The notes under the pieces are model-generated. The model ran no database searches, was not told the DNA's origin, and was given only the letters and a program-made list of their open reading frames with translations. This document shows, piece by piece, positions 35,022 to 44,005 of a DNA stretch of 64,000 nucleotides (position 1 is the stretch's first letter; each line of letters opens with the position of its first letter). The position numbers were made by a program, and so were the translations under genes. This stretch comes from Planctomycetota bacterium (GTDB lineage: Bacteria > Planctomycetota > UBA8108 > UBA1146): assembly GCA_016776905.1 (NCBI GenBank), contig JADHSM010000016.1:1-64000 (forward strand), written 5' to 3'.

Positions 35022-36536
35022 TCAAACCGCATTCATCCCATGAGTGACGGGGAACCAAGATGTCTCCATGGCCGAATTCGGATTAGAAGCAGGTTCTGCC
35101 CCCGTATCCTCGGGCTTGTAAAGAAGCACGTCTTCACTGCCCATAAGACCATCCGTGATTTCGAGAAAACTCTCGCTGGCACTCCCCACTGAAACAGATC
35201 TTTTTTCGTAGGACGATCCCGAACGAACAAAACAATGGAAACCACCGGCTTCGGCATGAACCGCTTGGATAGGCACATATAAAATGTCCTCCAAAGTTCC
35301 AGTATTGATCACCACCTCGGCAGAGGTACCTGGCTTCAAATCCAGATCGTCCCCCCGCATTTGGATTTCAACATTGAATCTCCGAACACGATCACCCCAG
35401 CGTCGATCCCCTGCGTTAGCGACAGAGTCGATTTTCACAACCTCACCCTGATAGATCTTTCCCTTGCTCACATCCGATTGAATCTCAGCAGTCATACCTT
35501 CTTTGATCTTGTCGATATCTGATTCATGAATCTTAATCAAGACCGCCATTTCACTGGGGTCCGGAATCGTCAACAACGTTTGATTAAAATGAGCATCTCC
35601 ACCCGCACGGATTCCATCCCTGTCCCATGGACGGTCGGGATTCCCATAAAAGACGATCCCTTGGGTAGGAGAAAAGACCGTCATCAATTCCAAGTTGGCC
35701 TTTTCGCGATCGAATTCCTCGCGTGTTTCCGCCAAGCCTCTCTCGTATTGACTGACACGAAGCTTGAGATTTGCAAGTAAGGTCGCCGCACCACGGGTTT
35801 CCATTTCGACATTCCGCTGCGCTTCTAGAACACCCGCATTTTTTTGTTTTTTGGTAAGCGGTTTCTCGTACGTATCGTAGAGCAACTGATTTTGCTCGGC
35901 AGTGACGAGAGCTTCCCTTCTTTCTTTCAGGTTGATTCTTTCCTGCTCGAACTGGTCTTGAGTCACGAACCCTTTCTCTAGCATCGTGGGCATATCTTTC
36001 CACAAGCCTTCAGAACGTTCTAACTCAGAGGTGGCTTTCTCAATCGCAAGGCTTAGCTCACGTTCTCTTCGGGGAATATCCCCTAAAATCAATTTCTCCA
36101 ACTCAACCTCGGCGACCTCGAGATTCAACTTTGCTTTCTCAAGAGTGGTTTTATTCTTATCTTCCTGAATTTTGAGGTCGTTGATGGCAGAGTTCAGAGA
36201 TGTTTCAACTGAAATGAGTTCGTTCTCAAGTTGATCAATCCTCCGTTGGACCTCTGTTTTCTCCAACTCGACAAGAATGTCACCTTTTTTGACCACTGTG
36301 CCCTCGTCCACGAGCCACTCGATTCTTCGACGTCCTCGAACAACCGAACGAATATTGGTGGCATTTCGTGTGGTCAAGGTTCCACGCTCTGAAAGCGTGA
36401 GAGAGAGGTCTCCGCGACCCACCTTCACAAATCCACCCTCAACCTCGTTCCCTGATCCTCCAGACCAAAAGGCTTGGTAAAGCAGAAATACGAGGACGAG
36501 AGCCAAAGCTATTGATAAATTTCGGTTCATTTTCAT
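35022..36536 (-). CDS. Periplasmic adaptor (HlyD/MacA-type)
   Basis: This 504-residue protein has an N-terminal membrane helix (about residues 7-22), a biotinyl-lipoyl-like half (RIEWLVDEGTVVKKGDILVE), a long coiled-coil hairpin (about 80-260, rich in Glu, Lys and Leu) and a beta-barrel region with HESDIDKIKEGMTAEIQS and GEVVKIDSVANAGD. It connects the inner-membrane transporter to the outer-membrane channel. It overlaps the TolC-like gene by 4 bases (ATGA) and precedes the ATPase gene. The hairpin is longer than in MacA, which may reflect the size of the channel partner. Confidence 0.88.
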   Translation of the reverse strand: MKMNRNLSIALALVLVFLLYQAFWSGGSGNEVEGGFVKVGRGDLSLTLSERGTLTTRNATNIRSVVRGRRRIEWLVDEGTVVKKGDILVELEKTEVQRRIDQLENELISVETSLNSAINDLKIQEDKNKTTLEKAKLNLEVAEVELEKLILGDIPRRERELSLAIEKATSELERSEGLWKDMPTMLEKGFVTQDQFEQERINLKERREALVTAEQNQLLYDTYEKPLTKKQKNAGVLEAQRNVEMETRGAATLLANLKLRVSQYERGLAETREEFDREKANLELMTVFSPTQGIVFYGNPDRPWDRDGIRAGGDAHFNQTLLTIPDPSEMAVLIKIHESDIDKIKEGMTAEIQSDVSKGKIYQGEVVKIDSVANAGDRRWGDRVRRFNVEIQMRGDDLDLKPGTSAEVVINTGTLEDILYVPIQAVHAEAGGFHCFVRSGSSYEKRSVSVGSASESFLEITDGLMGSEDVLLYKPEDTGAEPASNPNSAMETSWFPVTHGMNAV

Positions 36537-38131
36537 TGAACGATCATTCCTTCTTCAGAGACAAGGAGTAGCCCCATCAATTTGTAGAGTTCGAGAAGTT
36601 GAATCTCATGATCCACGATCCGATCCAATTGAGCATTCTTTGCGTCCGTCAGCGCACTTTGCGCTTCGACAACATCTCTGTTGGTGACAGTGCCTCGTAA
36701 CTGATCAATCTCAGCCTTCTCCACCGTCGAAGAAAAAGACTGAATCGATCGTTCACCAATTTCGATTTGAAACTTGAGCTGAGCCAATTGTCTTAATGCG
36801 CCCTGAACTTCCAAGGTGACTTGCTGTGACTTCAAATCGAATTGACGAACTTCACGATCAAATGCGATCTCGGCATTTCTAAACGAATTCCTGCGAGCGA
36901 GTCTATCGAGGGGAATCTCAAGATTCAGCCCCACGGAATAAGATTCGGAATCTCCAAGCTCCAGGTCATTAAAATCAAACTGGTCTGAGGAATCGGATCC
37001 ATAATTAATGTTCAGGTTCAAATCTGGAAGCAGTCCGTTCCTACTAATATCAAGCTGTCTTTCTACGTCCTCTAACTGATCCCTTGAGGTTTGAAGGTCA
37101 AGGCGATTCTCTCGTGCGGACAGCAATGCATCATCTAAGACAAAAGAAGCCTCAGAAATGGCGGGAAATTCTCCCGTCAGGTCAATCTCACTCTCGATCG
37201 GGATACCCAGATCGATTTTGAAGTTATCAAGAGCCACCTTGTACTGTTCGACGGTGTTGGATTGGTCATTTTTAGCGAGAAGTAATGCCTGCTCAGCACG
37301 AAAGACGTCGAGGCTGCTTCCTGTTCCGATTCGAAAGAGCGCTTTGGCCTGATCATAAGCAAACTGTTGCCCACGGACATTTTCTTCCGCGTTCTGCAAT
37401 TTCTTTTTTTGACTGAGTAAGTCATAGAACTTTTGTGTGATCTGAATGGCAAAGTCTTGACGAAACAGCTCAAAACTTCGGGTCGTATACAAAAGGTTTC
37501 TCTCTGCCTGAGTTAAACCCTCATAAGGTAATCCCGGCCCGGCTCCACGTAACAGTGGCTGAGAAATGGATGCGCTGAAGTTTCCAGAATAGATCTCTGG
37601 AAGACTCTCACCATCATCATTCAGGTTACTGCCGACCCCCACACTCAGTCTTCCACCCGTAAAGAGATATTGCTGGCCATTGAGAGAAAGTCCCGACACC
37701 GAGGACACTTCTTGACCACTCCCCCCAGATAAAGTCGAAGAAATCGATCCCGAAAAAACGGGACGAAGAAAATCACGTCGAGTGACTCCCAAAGCCAATG
37801 CCGACTGAAACAAAGATTCTCGCTGGCTGATATAATTACGATTGTGGAGAGTACTCAACCTCAATGTGTCTTCAAGACTTAAGGATTGATTCAACACTGG
37901 TACGTCACTGTTTGTTGATACGGATTCTAGTGGCAGTGTCTCTTGTTGCTTGACGAGGATTCCTTGTCGGACTTGCGCCAAGACCTCTTGGACAATCTCT
38001 TCTCCAGCTCGATCAGCCTTTGCATGATCGGAAGTGGCGCAACCGCTGCCGGCAAAGCATATGGCAAAAGTGAATGCCAGATTTTGACCGACCTGGAATA
38101 GGCCTGAGGTGTGTGCTTTGAGAGACAGCAT
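36533..38131 (-). CDS. TolC-family outer membrane efflux lipoprotein
   Basis: This 532-residue protein belongs to the outer membrane efflux protein family: two helical repeats with long coils (for example YEGLTQAERNLLYTTRSFEL and QAKALFRIGTGSSLDVFRAE) and LNLNINYGSDSSDQ as the membrane strand. The signal ends with AGSGC near residue 31, a plausible lipobox, so it is probably a lipoprotein. It is the first gene of a four-gene unit (TolC-like, adaptor, ATPase, permease) that together build a tripartite MacAB-TolC-like efflux pump. The substrate is not visible. About 250 bases upstream are free of genes up to the tRNA and terminator. Confidence 0.88.
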   Translation of the reverse strand: MLSLKAHTSGLFQVGQNLAFTFAICFAGSGCATSDHAKADRAGEEIVQEVLAQVRQGILVKQQETLPLESVSTNSDVPVLNQSLSLEDTLRLSTLHNRNYISQRESLFQSALALGVTRRDFLRPVFSGSISSTLSGGSGQEVSSVSGLSLNGQQYLFTGGRLSVGVGSNLNDDGESLPEIYSGNFSASISQPLLRGAGPGLPYEGLTQAERNLLYTTRSFELFRQDFAIQITQKFYDLLSQKKKLQNAEENVRGQQFAYDQAKALFRIGTGSSLDVFRAEQALLLAKNDQSNTVEQYKVALDNFKIDLGIPIESEIDLTGEFPAISEASFVLDDALLSARENRLDLQTSRDQLEDVERQLDISRNGLLPDLNLNINYGSDSSDQFDFNDLELGDSESYSVGLNLEIPLDRLARRNSFRNAEIAFDREVRQFDLKSQQVTLEVQGALRQLAQLKFQIEIGERSIQSFSSTVEKAEIDQLRGTVTNRDVVEAQSALTDAKNAQLDRIVDHEIQLLELYKLMGLLLVSEEGMIVQ

Positions 38132-38341
38132 CGAAGTGGTCTCGATTCCGTAAACGGGAATGACGGGTCAATTGCGGAATGAATCATCTGCTAAGAATTG
38201 TCGTAACAAATGATCTACGAAGCGAGGATATTGTATACCGCTCAAAGACTGCTTCTCGACGGCATTACAGTCTTTTTTGAAAGAGAAGATCACTTCTGCA
38301 ATATGAAACTCAGTGCTGGCTTCTGAAATGATCGAAATAGC

Positions 38342-38383
38342 AAAAAAAGAGACCGCCCCTGTCCTGGAGGGACAAGAGCGGTC
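38342..38383 (-). terminator. Rho-independent terminator of tRNA-Asn
   Basis: GACCGC (38351-38356 on plus) pairs with GCGGTC (38378-38383), and the inner CCCTGTCC pairs with GGGACAAG apart from mismatches; on the minus strand the stem is followed by TCTTTTTTT. The stem starts 2 bases past the CCA end of the tRNA. Confidence 0.85.
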
Positions 38384-38384
38384 A

Positions 38385-38460
38385 TGGCTCCCCGGGTTGG
38401 ACTTGAACCAACAACCAAGTGATTAACAGTCACCTACTCTGCCAATTGAGCTACCGGGGA
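38385..38460 (-). tRNA. tRNA-Asn(GTT)
   Basis: The minus strand folds into a full cloverleaf of 76 bases: acceptor TCCCCGG/CCGGGGA, D-arm GCTC...GAGT with AATTGGCA loop, anticodon arm GGTGA-CTGTTAA-TCACT with anticodon GTT, T-arm GTTGG-TTCAAGT-CCAAC, discriminator G, and an encoded CCA (38387-38385). GTT reads Asn codons AAC and AAU. A promoter with TTGACA stands upstream and a terminator follows at once, so it is transcribed alone. Confidence 0.97.
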
Positions 38461-38477
38461 AGAACTGTGTGTGAAGA

Positions 38478-38506
38478 AACTTATCCCTAGCAAGAAGAAC
38501 TGTCAA
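38478..38506 (-). promoter_or_regulatory. Promoter of tRNA-Asn
   Basis: On the minus strand a perfect TTGACA (38506-38501) is 17 bases from TAAGTT (38483-38478), giving a start near 38471, about 11 bases before the mature tRNA end. The -10 is imperfect, but the spacing and the consensus -35 make a strong case. Confidence 0.55.
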
Positions 38507-38590
38507 TCATTGCTGGATATTGACTCTATTTGCAGACCAATTTTGCCCGATTTTTTGGCCCTCAAGGACCACTCTCGGACCCATTCCACC

Positions 38591-38608
38591 TATTGACTTT
38601 AGTCAATA
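38591..38608. promoter_or_regulatory. Palindromic operator-like site before the sigma54 activator gene
   Basis: TATTGACT-TT-AGTCAATA is an 8-bp perfect inverted repeat with a 2-base centre, 33 bases before the ATG of the activator gene. It overlaps a possible -35 (TTGACT, 38593-38598) with a weak -10 near 38615. It could be an autoregulatory site. The neighbouring tRNA promoter reads away from it. Confidence 0.45.
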
Positions 38609-38640
38609 TTGTGCGATTTTCCAATCAGAGGAGGTGGGAA

Positions 38641-39711
38641 ATGCGATTATATGAAGAAAACAAAGCTTCAGGGCAGGGAAGACGGGATCTGACACTCTCA
38701 GAAAGAGAAAGACTCCGGAGACGCTTTCCTGAATTTATCGGAAATACAGAAACTTTATTTTTTCTCCTACAAGATCTGGAAAGAATCTCCTCTTCTGAGG
38801 CCCCTGTCTTGATCCAGGGCGAAAGCGGAACAGGAAAAGAGTTGGTAGCGCGGGCTATCCACAGAATCAGTCCCAGAAGGAGTGGGCCCTTCGTAGGGGA
38901 AAACTGTGCAGCGATGGCCCCCCACCTTCTCGAAGACGAATTGTTTGGCCACGAAAAAGGGGCCTTCACGGGTGCTCGTGGAGAAAGGGCCGGTCTCGTC
39001 GAATCATCTCACGGTGGAATTCTGTTTCTCGATGAAATCACAGAAACCAGATCCGATTTCCAGTCGAAACTCCTTCGCGTCATCCAGGAAAAAGAGATTC
39101 GCCGTTTGGGAAGCAACCGACCTCGCTCTGTCGATTTCAGACTGATCACTGCAACCCATCGCGACCCTGAACAAGAAGTGGAAGCTGGAACCTTCCGAGA
39201 GGATCTTCGTTACCGCATCGATGTCCTTCGACTTCATTTACCCCCGCTCAGACAGAGGCGTCAGGATATCCCCCTTCTATGTCAGTTTTTTTTGGGGATT
39301 TATTGCAGAAGATTAAAGAAACCGACTCCACGGATTTTAACGGATGCGATGACGGTTTTAATAGGAGCACGCTGGCGAGGAAATATTCGTGAATTACAAA
39401 ACGAGATGGAAAGGATCGCCAATCAATCCAACGCCATCATTCACGCCGATCATCTTTCTCCGTCTCTGCAGCAACAGGGAATTCCGCACCCGATCGCCTT
39501 GAAACTTCGCGCTGAAGTGGGAACAGATCTCAGGAAATTAGAGAAAATCGTCCTCGGAGGAATCGTACGAGATGTTCTCCGAGAAACGGACGGGAACAAA
39601 GCGCAAGCCGCAAGAATTCTCGGGATTCCAAAGACCACGCTTTATCGCCGACTCGACAGGTATGGCGTGATGCGCTCATTTGGATCCCAGTCACACGACG
39701 ATACCATTTAG
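38641..39711 (+). CDS. Sigma54-dependent transcription activator
   Basis: This 356-residue regulator has the AAA+ activator domain: Walker [16 protein letters not shown] near residue 62, the sigma54 contact loop [11 protein letters not shown] near 105, Walker [12 protein letters not shown] near 125, [15 protein letters not shown] and the arginine-finger region [20 protein letters not shown]. The C-terminal Fis-type helix-turn-helix is [20 protein letters not shown]. It has no receiver or ligand domain, only about 35 residues before the AAA+ part, so activity may depend on expression or a separate partner. The ATG at 38641 has GAGGAGG upstream. The usual WPGN is WRGN here. It converges on hpt. 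Confidence 0.93.
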   Translation: MRLYEENKASGQGRRDLTLSERERLRRRFPEFIGNTETLFFLLQDLERISSSEAPVLIQGESGTGKELVARAIHRISPRRSGPFVGENCAAMAPHLLEDELFGHEKGAFTGARGERAGLVESSHGGILFLDEITETRSDFQSKLLRVIQEKEIRRLGSNRPRSVDFRLITATHRDPEQEVEAGTFREDLRYRIDVLRLHLPPLRQRRQDIPLLCQFFLGIYCRRLKKPTPRILTDAMTVLIGARWRGNIRELQNEMERIANQSNAIIHADHLSPSLQQQGIPHPIALKLRAEVGTDLRKLEKIVLGGIVRDVLRETDGNKAQAARILGIPKTTLYRRLDRYGVMRSFGSQSHDDTI

Positions 39712-39718
39712 TCTGTCA

Positions 39719-40294
39719 TCACGAACTGGTTTGTTGATGAACCTGTGCAATGTAAGGCAAGTTTCGATAATAGCCTTGCCAATCAAGCCCGTATCCTACG
39801 ACAAAATCATTCGGTATTTCGAAGCCGCAATAATCAATGTGAGTCAATTTCACATTGTTCCCCGGCTTGTGAAGTAATGTGCAAATTTGAATAGAGGCGG
39901 GGTTTCGGGATTCCAAATTCGATTGCAGGTATTTGAGTGTGAGCCCTGTATCCACGATGTCTTCGACAAGGAGAACATGACGATTGGAAATGGACTGTTG
40001 CAGATCCAACTCCAACTTGACCTCACCACTGGTCACAACAGAATCTCCATATGAAGAAGCTCTCAGGAAATCAATCGTGAAGGGGAAGTCTAACTGGCGA
40101 ACCAAATCGGCCACAAAGACAAACGCTCCCTTGAGGACACAGACCACAACGGGGTCTTTGTCGCCCAACTTCTCGCGGATTTCACGAGATAACTCCTGAA
40201 TCCTCTGTCGGATTTCCAACTCTTCGTGAAGAACTTCAAGACGGTGCCCAGGCAAAGGTGGCTCAGGCTGCAATCTCATATGGGATTGATTCAT
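39719..40294 (-). CDS. hpt: Hypoxanthine phosphoribosyltransferase
   Basis: This 191-residue enzyme salvages hypoxanthine (and often guanine) with PRPP to give IMP or GMP. The PRPP-binding loop HVLLVEDIVDTGLTLKYL near residue 112 and VLKGAFVFVADLVRQL near 55 are diagnostic, as is the base-binding end DFVVGYGLDWQGYYRNLPYI. The ATG at 40294 has AGAGGAG upstream. It lies in the same direction as upp and cdd, with 38 bases to the upp stop, so the three likely form a nucleobase-salvage unit. Confidence 0.93.
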   Translation of the reverse strand: MNQSHMRLQPEPPLPGHRLEVLHEELEIRQRIQELSREIREKLGDKDPVVVCVLKGAFVFVADLVRQLDFPFTIDFLRASSYGDSVVTSGEVKLELDLQQSISNRHVLLVEDIVDTGLTLKYLQSNLESRNPASIQICTLLHKPGNNVKLTHIDYCGFEIPNDFVVGYGLDWQGYYRNLPYIAQVHQQTSS

Positions 40295-40332
40295 CTCACT
40301 CCTCTAACTAGAACTCAGTATCTTGATCAGTA

Positions 40333-41142
40333 TCAGATCCACGAGTTGTTGATGATTTCACCGACGCCGCCGGCTCCTGGAACAATGTAGTCGATTTCGT
40401 TCAATCCACATTCTCTTCGATCACTTCCCGGAACAGAACTCAAAATGTCATCCGGACTGTTTCCCCGGTCGAGTCGAAGCGCCCAAATTCTAACACCAGG
40501 ATTCGCCTCAAGCATATTCCAAATGAATTCCGGGGTCACGATGAGGTGGGCAGAAATAATCGCTGCCGGGCTTCCTTCTACATGATCTTGATAATGCTGA
40601 ATCACCCTAGAAAGCGAAGATCCGGTCGCGCCCATTGGATCAGGGAAAATAAGATGTGCACCATCCACATCTCCACCGATCTTGCTCCCGTGCAATGCTG
40701 CTCCTGTGACCGCACCCTTCTCATCAACGGTTCTTTCCATGATGACATGATCCTGACGAACATTTTCAGGAGCGATCACTTGATGAAGAACATTTTGACA
40801 AAGATGTGAAGGAATCGTTCCAGCTCGCGCCACATTGACCGTGACTGCTCTGGAATCGGGATCGACAACTTCACCCCGAAAGATGCCTTTGGGTGTGGTC
40901 GATACCATATTGGTCTCACGTTGAATCAATTTCCGAGGAAACTCATGGCTGACGATGCGTTGCACCAGCCCCCTGTAGAGTGTTTCCAGAATCTGATTAA
41001 ACCGAGGTTGCTGCGTTCCCGGATCACCCAACTCTGCAAGGAGCCCCAAAGTAAAGGGTTCCGCGAGGATGTGAACACTCGGGCCATATTCATGTTGGAG
41101 ACCGTTCTTCTCGGGTCCCAGATTTTCGTATGCCTTTTCCAT
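40333..41142 (-). CDS. upp: Uracil phosphoribosyltransferase, long form
   Basis: This 269-residue enzyme converts uracil and PRPP to UMP. The PRPP loop is LIFPDPMGATGSSLSRVI near residue 163, and the C-terminal IDYIVPGAGGVGEIINNS is the uracil-site region (usually YIxPGLGDAGDR in Upp). VNVARAGTIPSH is the other family stretch (VPILRAGL in Upp). It is about 60 residues longer than the bacterial standard because of an N-terminal extension, and the C-terminal motif deviates, so it is a divergent branch of the family. It starts 7 bases after cdd ends, an arrangement fit for pyrimidine salvage. Confidence 0.85.
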   Translation of the reverse strand: MEKAYENLGPEKNGLQHEYGPSVHILAEPFTLGLLAELGDPGTQQPRFNQILETLYRGLVQRIVSHEFPRKLIQRETNMVSTTPKGIFRGEVVDPDSRAVTVNVARAGTIPSHLCQNVLHQVIAPENVRQDHVIMERTVDEKGAVTGAALHGSKIGGDVDGAHLIFPDPMGATGSSLSRVIQHYQDHVEGSPAAIISAHLIVTPEFIWNMLEANPGVRIWALRLDRGNSPDDILSSVPGSDRRECGLNEIDYIVPGAGGVGEIINNSWI

Positions 41143-41149
41143 CAGTTCT

Positions 41150-41593
41150 TCATCCTTCTTTCGAATTCAGATCCTCGGGGCCAAATGCATGGGGAAGGAG
41201 TTCTGCCAATGAGATTATGGAGAACTCTGAAGGAGTTCCAGTGCAAACCTGAAGGTTTCGAGAATCCGGGAGATCAGAAAGGACTTGTCGGCAGGCACCG
41301 CAAGGCATCGCCGTTGCAACGGAACCATCCGGTTGACGAGCGACGACAACGATCGCCTCAGGTCGTCCGGGAGACCCTGCAGAAGCCCAATGCATCACAG
41401 CCGATCTTTCCGCACACAACGTCAATCCATAACTGGAATTTTCGACATTGCAGCCGGGGAAAATCTGACCGTCACTCCAAAGTGCTGCGCCCACTCGAAA
41501 TCCTGAAAAAGGAGCGCGAGAACACTCTAGCTGAGATTCGGCGACGGCGAAAAGTCGTTCAACGGGTATATCATTCAAGGCCTGATGGTCCAT
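41150..41593 (-). CDS. cdd: Cytidine deaminase
   Basis: This 147-residue enzyme deaminates cytidine and deoxycytidine to uridine and deoxyuridine. The zinc-site motifs are clear: NVENSSYGLTLCAERSAV (Cys-Ala-Glu, near residue 60) and MPCGACRQVL (two Cys, near 96). The N-terminal YSGFRVGAAL-type stretch is APFSGFRVGAALWSDG. Length is typical of the bacterial homotetrameric form. The ATG at 41593 has GGGAGAG upstream. It is first in the cdd-upp-hpt order; uridine made here needs a phosphorylase or kinase that is not in the window. Confidence 0.94.
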   Translation of the reverse strand: MDHQALNDIPVERLFAVAESQLECSRAPFSGFRVGAALWSDGQIFPGCNVENSSYGLTLCAERSAVMHWASAGSPGRPEAIVVVARQPDGSVATAMPCGACRQVLSDLPDSRNLQVCTGTPSEFSIISLAELLPHAFGPEDLNSKEG

Positions 41594-41656
41594 GACTCTC
41601 CCTTTCGGCGAGAATCATACCACGAGAAGAGATTTCAATCCTCCCCGGCTCAAGGA

Positions 41657-43348
41657 TCAGGGGGAGGGAATCGCCTCCAGCAGACCTGTACAGGACGGAT
41701 CTTCCAACCACAGGGTAACCGTTGTAGATATCGCCAATCGATCACCTCTCAAAACTTCGTGAAGTTCTCTGGTGAGAAGACTCTGATTCCCCATTAACAA
41801 GACTTCAGAGAGCGCTCCTCGTGCGGGAGCAAGAGGGATATCTTCCGAGAAGAGCGACAAAGCAGCGATCAATGTCACGACGTCCTCTTGATCGGGATCG
41901 TCTTCAAGGAGAAGCCACAGTTTCTGCAGAAATTCTCCGGAAGACTCGCCAAGGTATGCGATATCGTCCCAACGCAGAGCAAAGATTCCAGGCTCTAAGC
42001 TGAGAGCACGCTCAAGGTCTAGACTGGCAGCCGAGAGAGCACCTATTCTCAATTGGGAAACACCTCGAAGAAAGAGCGGAATCCCCTGCTCCGGATCCAG
42101 AGCGAGAACCGTATTCAGATATTGAAGTGCTTTTTCGGGTTGGTCAGACCGGAGTGCCCCCCACGCATCGCAAGTCAGGGTTCTCACCTGGTCGAGCGAC
42201 CCCCACGCCTCTTCTTCTGGCTCAGCAGGGGTTTCTACAAAAATGATCTCCGACTGTGGGAAGGGATCATAAGTAGAAATCCAACACACTCGCTGGGAGT
42301 CATTTCGCCAGTACCCATGATGCCACCAATAGTAGGAGTATCCGCTTTGGTAAGCCCACGGCAGAGACCATCCATGACACCACGCCAAAGGACTTTGGTA
42401 ATACCAAGGAGAACACCAAACTCCTGCACCATATCCGGTCCAGAACAACCCACTCGAATAGTAAGCACCATAAGTGGGCCCAGGAGAACAGTACCAAGGA
42501 ATCGGCGAACACCCCGGATAGCCCGTACCCAGTACGATGCCGGTCGAGGGTACCGGAGGATAGACTGAAGTCGTCGGCAGATGGACCGTTCCCGATGGGC
42601 TAATACGCACAGCGGAAGAGCTTCTCAAAAGGGAATTATTTCGACGGACCGAAACTCCCGATCTTGAGAGTTCCGAAGTTCCCCTCCGTTCCAAGCGACG
42701 CATCATATCTTGGGTAGGAGTCCCTATCGAAGAGCCTCTCTCGTCCGAAAAAACGTTTCTCCCTTGATTTTGTTGCTGCGCAAGAGCAGGAAGTTTCTGC
42801 GTGGGAAGAGAGGACGGCACCTTCTCGGGTTTGTAAGCGCTGATCATTCGAGAAGTACTCCGGCCCCCCTGACTCGATGGACGAATCACATCCTGTCGAG
42901 GTGAGAACCGAGTCCCCTCTCTCGCACGATCGGGGCGAAGAATCTCCGGATTCCGAGTGATCGGTCTGCGGGTCGTCGGCTTCGAGATGCTGGGCTTTCG
43001 AATCGTGGTCCGCACAGGTGGATTTATTTGCGGTCTCGCCTGTGGACGCACTTGCGGTCTCGCCTGTGGACGCACTTGCGGTCTTGTCTGCGGACGCACT
43101 TGCGGTCTTGTCTGTGGACGCACTTGTGGTCTCGTCTGCGGACGCACTTGCGGTCTCGTCTGTGGACGCACTTGCGGTCTCGTCTGTGGACGCACTTGTG
43201 GTCTCGCCTGCGGACGCACTTGTGGTCTCGCCTGCGGACGCACTTGTGCTTCGATCACTGTCGATCCCAAGACCAGAAAGAGGGTCAATACCCATTGCCC
43301 CCATGGAAACTTCGGACTCCTTGCGGTGGAACTCAGCCAGTGATTCAT
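41657..43348 (-). CDS. Exported Arg-Pro-Gln repeat protein with TPR-like end
   Basis: This 563-residue protein has a signal (hydrophobic near residues 18-34), then about 75 residues of QVRPQARP-type octapeptides, a basic Ser/Arg-rich part to about 230, a Gly/Tyr/Trp-rich region (about 260-350, with CSPWYYQSPLAWCHG) and a TPR-like helical end (about 385-520). I know no named family for the whole. The repetitive basic part suggests binding to an acidic polymer, cell wall or nucleic acid outside the cytoplasm. The ATG at 43348 has AAGGAG upstream. It stands alone between cdd and a vanZ-like gene. Confidence 0.75.
   Translation of the reverse strand: MNHWLSSTARSPKFPWGQWVLTLFLVLGSTVIEAQVRPQARPQVRPQARPQVRPQTRPQVRPQTRPQVRPQTRPQVRPQTRPQVRPQTRPQVRPQARPQVRPQARPQINPPVRTTIRKPSISKPTTRRPITRNPEILRPDRAREGTRFSPRQDVIRPSSQGGRSTSRMISAYKPEKVPSSLPTQKLPALAQQQNQGRNVFSDERGSSIGTPTQDMMRRLERRGTSELSRSGVSVRRNNSLLRSSSAVRISPSGTVHLPTTSVYPPVPSTGIVLGTGYPGCSPIPWYCSPGPTYGAYYSSGLFWTGYGAGVWCSPWYYQSPLAWCHGWSLPWAYQSGYSYYWWHHGYWRNDSQRVCWISTYDPFPQSEIIFVETPAEPEEEAWGSLDQVRTLTCDAWGALRSDQPEKALQYLNTVLALDPEQGIPLFLRGVSQLRIGALSAASLDLERALSLEPGIFALRWDDIAYLGESSGEFLQKLWLLLEDDPDQEDVVTLIAALSLFSEDIPLAPARGALSEVLLMGNQSLLTRELHEVLRGDRLAISTTVTLWLEDPSCTGLLEAIPSP
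43032..43247 (-). repeat. 24-bp coding tandem repeat (nine units)
   Basis: On the plus strand the unit GGTCTCGCCTGTGGACGCAC plus TTGC recurs nine times from 43032 to 43247, with changes at only three or four positions. It encodes QVRPQ(A/T)RP on the minus strand. Because the period is a multiple of three and free of stops, the other frames are open too and give false reading frames. Confidence 0.93.
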
Positions 43349-43615
43349 GATCCATCTCCTTGATCAGTCATAGAGTGGGCCTGCCGCCCTCTATGATGCC
43401 GAATAAAACCTCACAGAATCCCAAATGAAGGACAAAGGTCCTCCTGACGATCCCATGAGGGAGATCTCTCTATCATACTCCACACTCCCTCGCTAAGGGA
43501 GGCTCGAATCGCCAACCCGCAGGCCAGCATGTGACAATTCGGGGCACAATATCCCGTTTCAACAGAAGATCCGCTCCGATGACGGATTTCAGTGAGAACT
43601 ATTCAATAATTTATA

Positions 43616-44005
43616 TCAGGATTGTGAGTGCGGGCTAAAGCGAAGAACGAGAGCGGTGCCGACAGCAATACCGATCAGATCCGCCATGAAATCACTTCCA
43701 GAAGGGGTGCGCCCCGGTATGAGCTCTTGGACTCCCTCGTGAAGAGCCGCGAAACAAATCAGAATCACGAGAGCACCCGGAAGCCACTTTTCTGGGGAAA
43801 TATAAGGCCCACGCCAATAGCGAAATCCCAGAGTGAGGAACATGAATCCGATGGCATGAACCACCTCATCACGACCATCTTTCAATATAAAATCTGGAAC
43901 GATTTCACTGAGAAACGAACCTGGAATCGCGGCCATCACCAATGCCGAAGCCAGTAGAATCCAAGGGAACCACCGCATGCGAGATGGCTTCTTGAGCTCT
44001 CTCAC
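43616..44005 (-). CDS. VanZ-like membrane protein
   Basis: This 129-residue protein has four membrane helices (about residues 13-30, 45-62, 75-92, 103-122) with VanZ-type residues: KDGRDEVVHAIGFMFLTLGF and LHEGVQELIPGRTPSGSDFM then ADLIG. VanZ-like proteins are small membrane proteins; VanZ itself gives low-level teicoplanin resistance, but most homologues have unknown roles. The GTG start overlaps the pyrB stop by 4 bases (GTGA), so it is translated after pyrB. The 267 bases that separate it from the repeat protein gene hold only a small 6-bp hairpin. Confidence 0.85.
   Translation of the reverse strand: MRELKKPSRMRWFPWILLASALVMAAIPGSFLSEIVPDFILKDGRDEVVHAIGFMFLTLGFRYWRGPYISPEKWLPGALVILICFAALHEGVQELIPGRTPSGSDFMADLIGIAVGTALVLRFSPHSQS

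Noticed and set aside
42636..43355. Long open frame rich in Ser/Ala/Thr on the minus strand in another frame, and several on the plus strand over 42957-43363
   Set aside because: They are products of the 24-bp repeat, which keeps all frames open. Only the frame with signal peptide, ribosome binding site and TPR end is credible.
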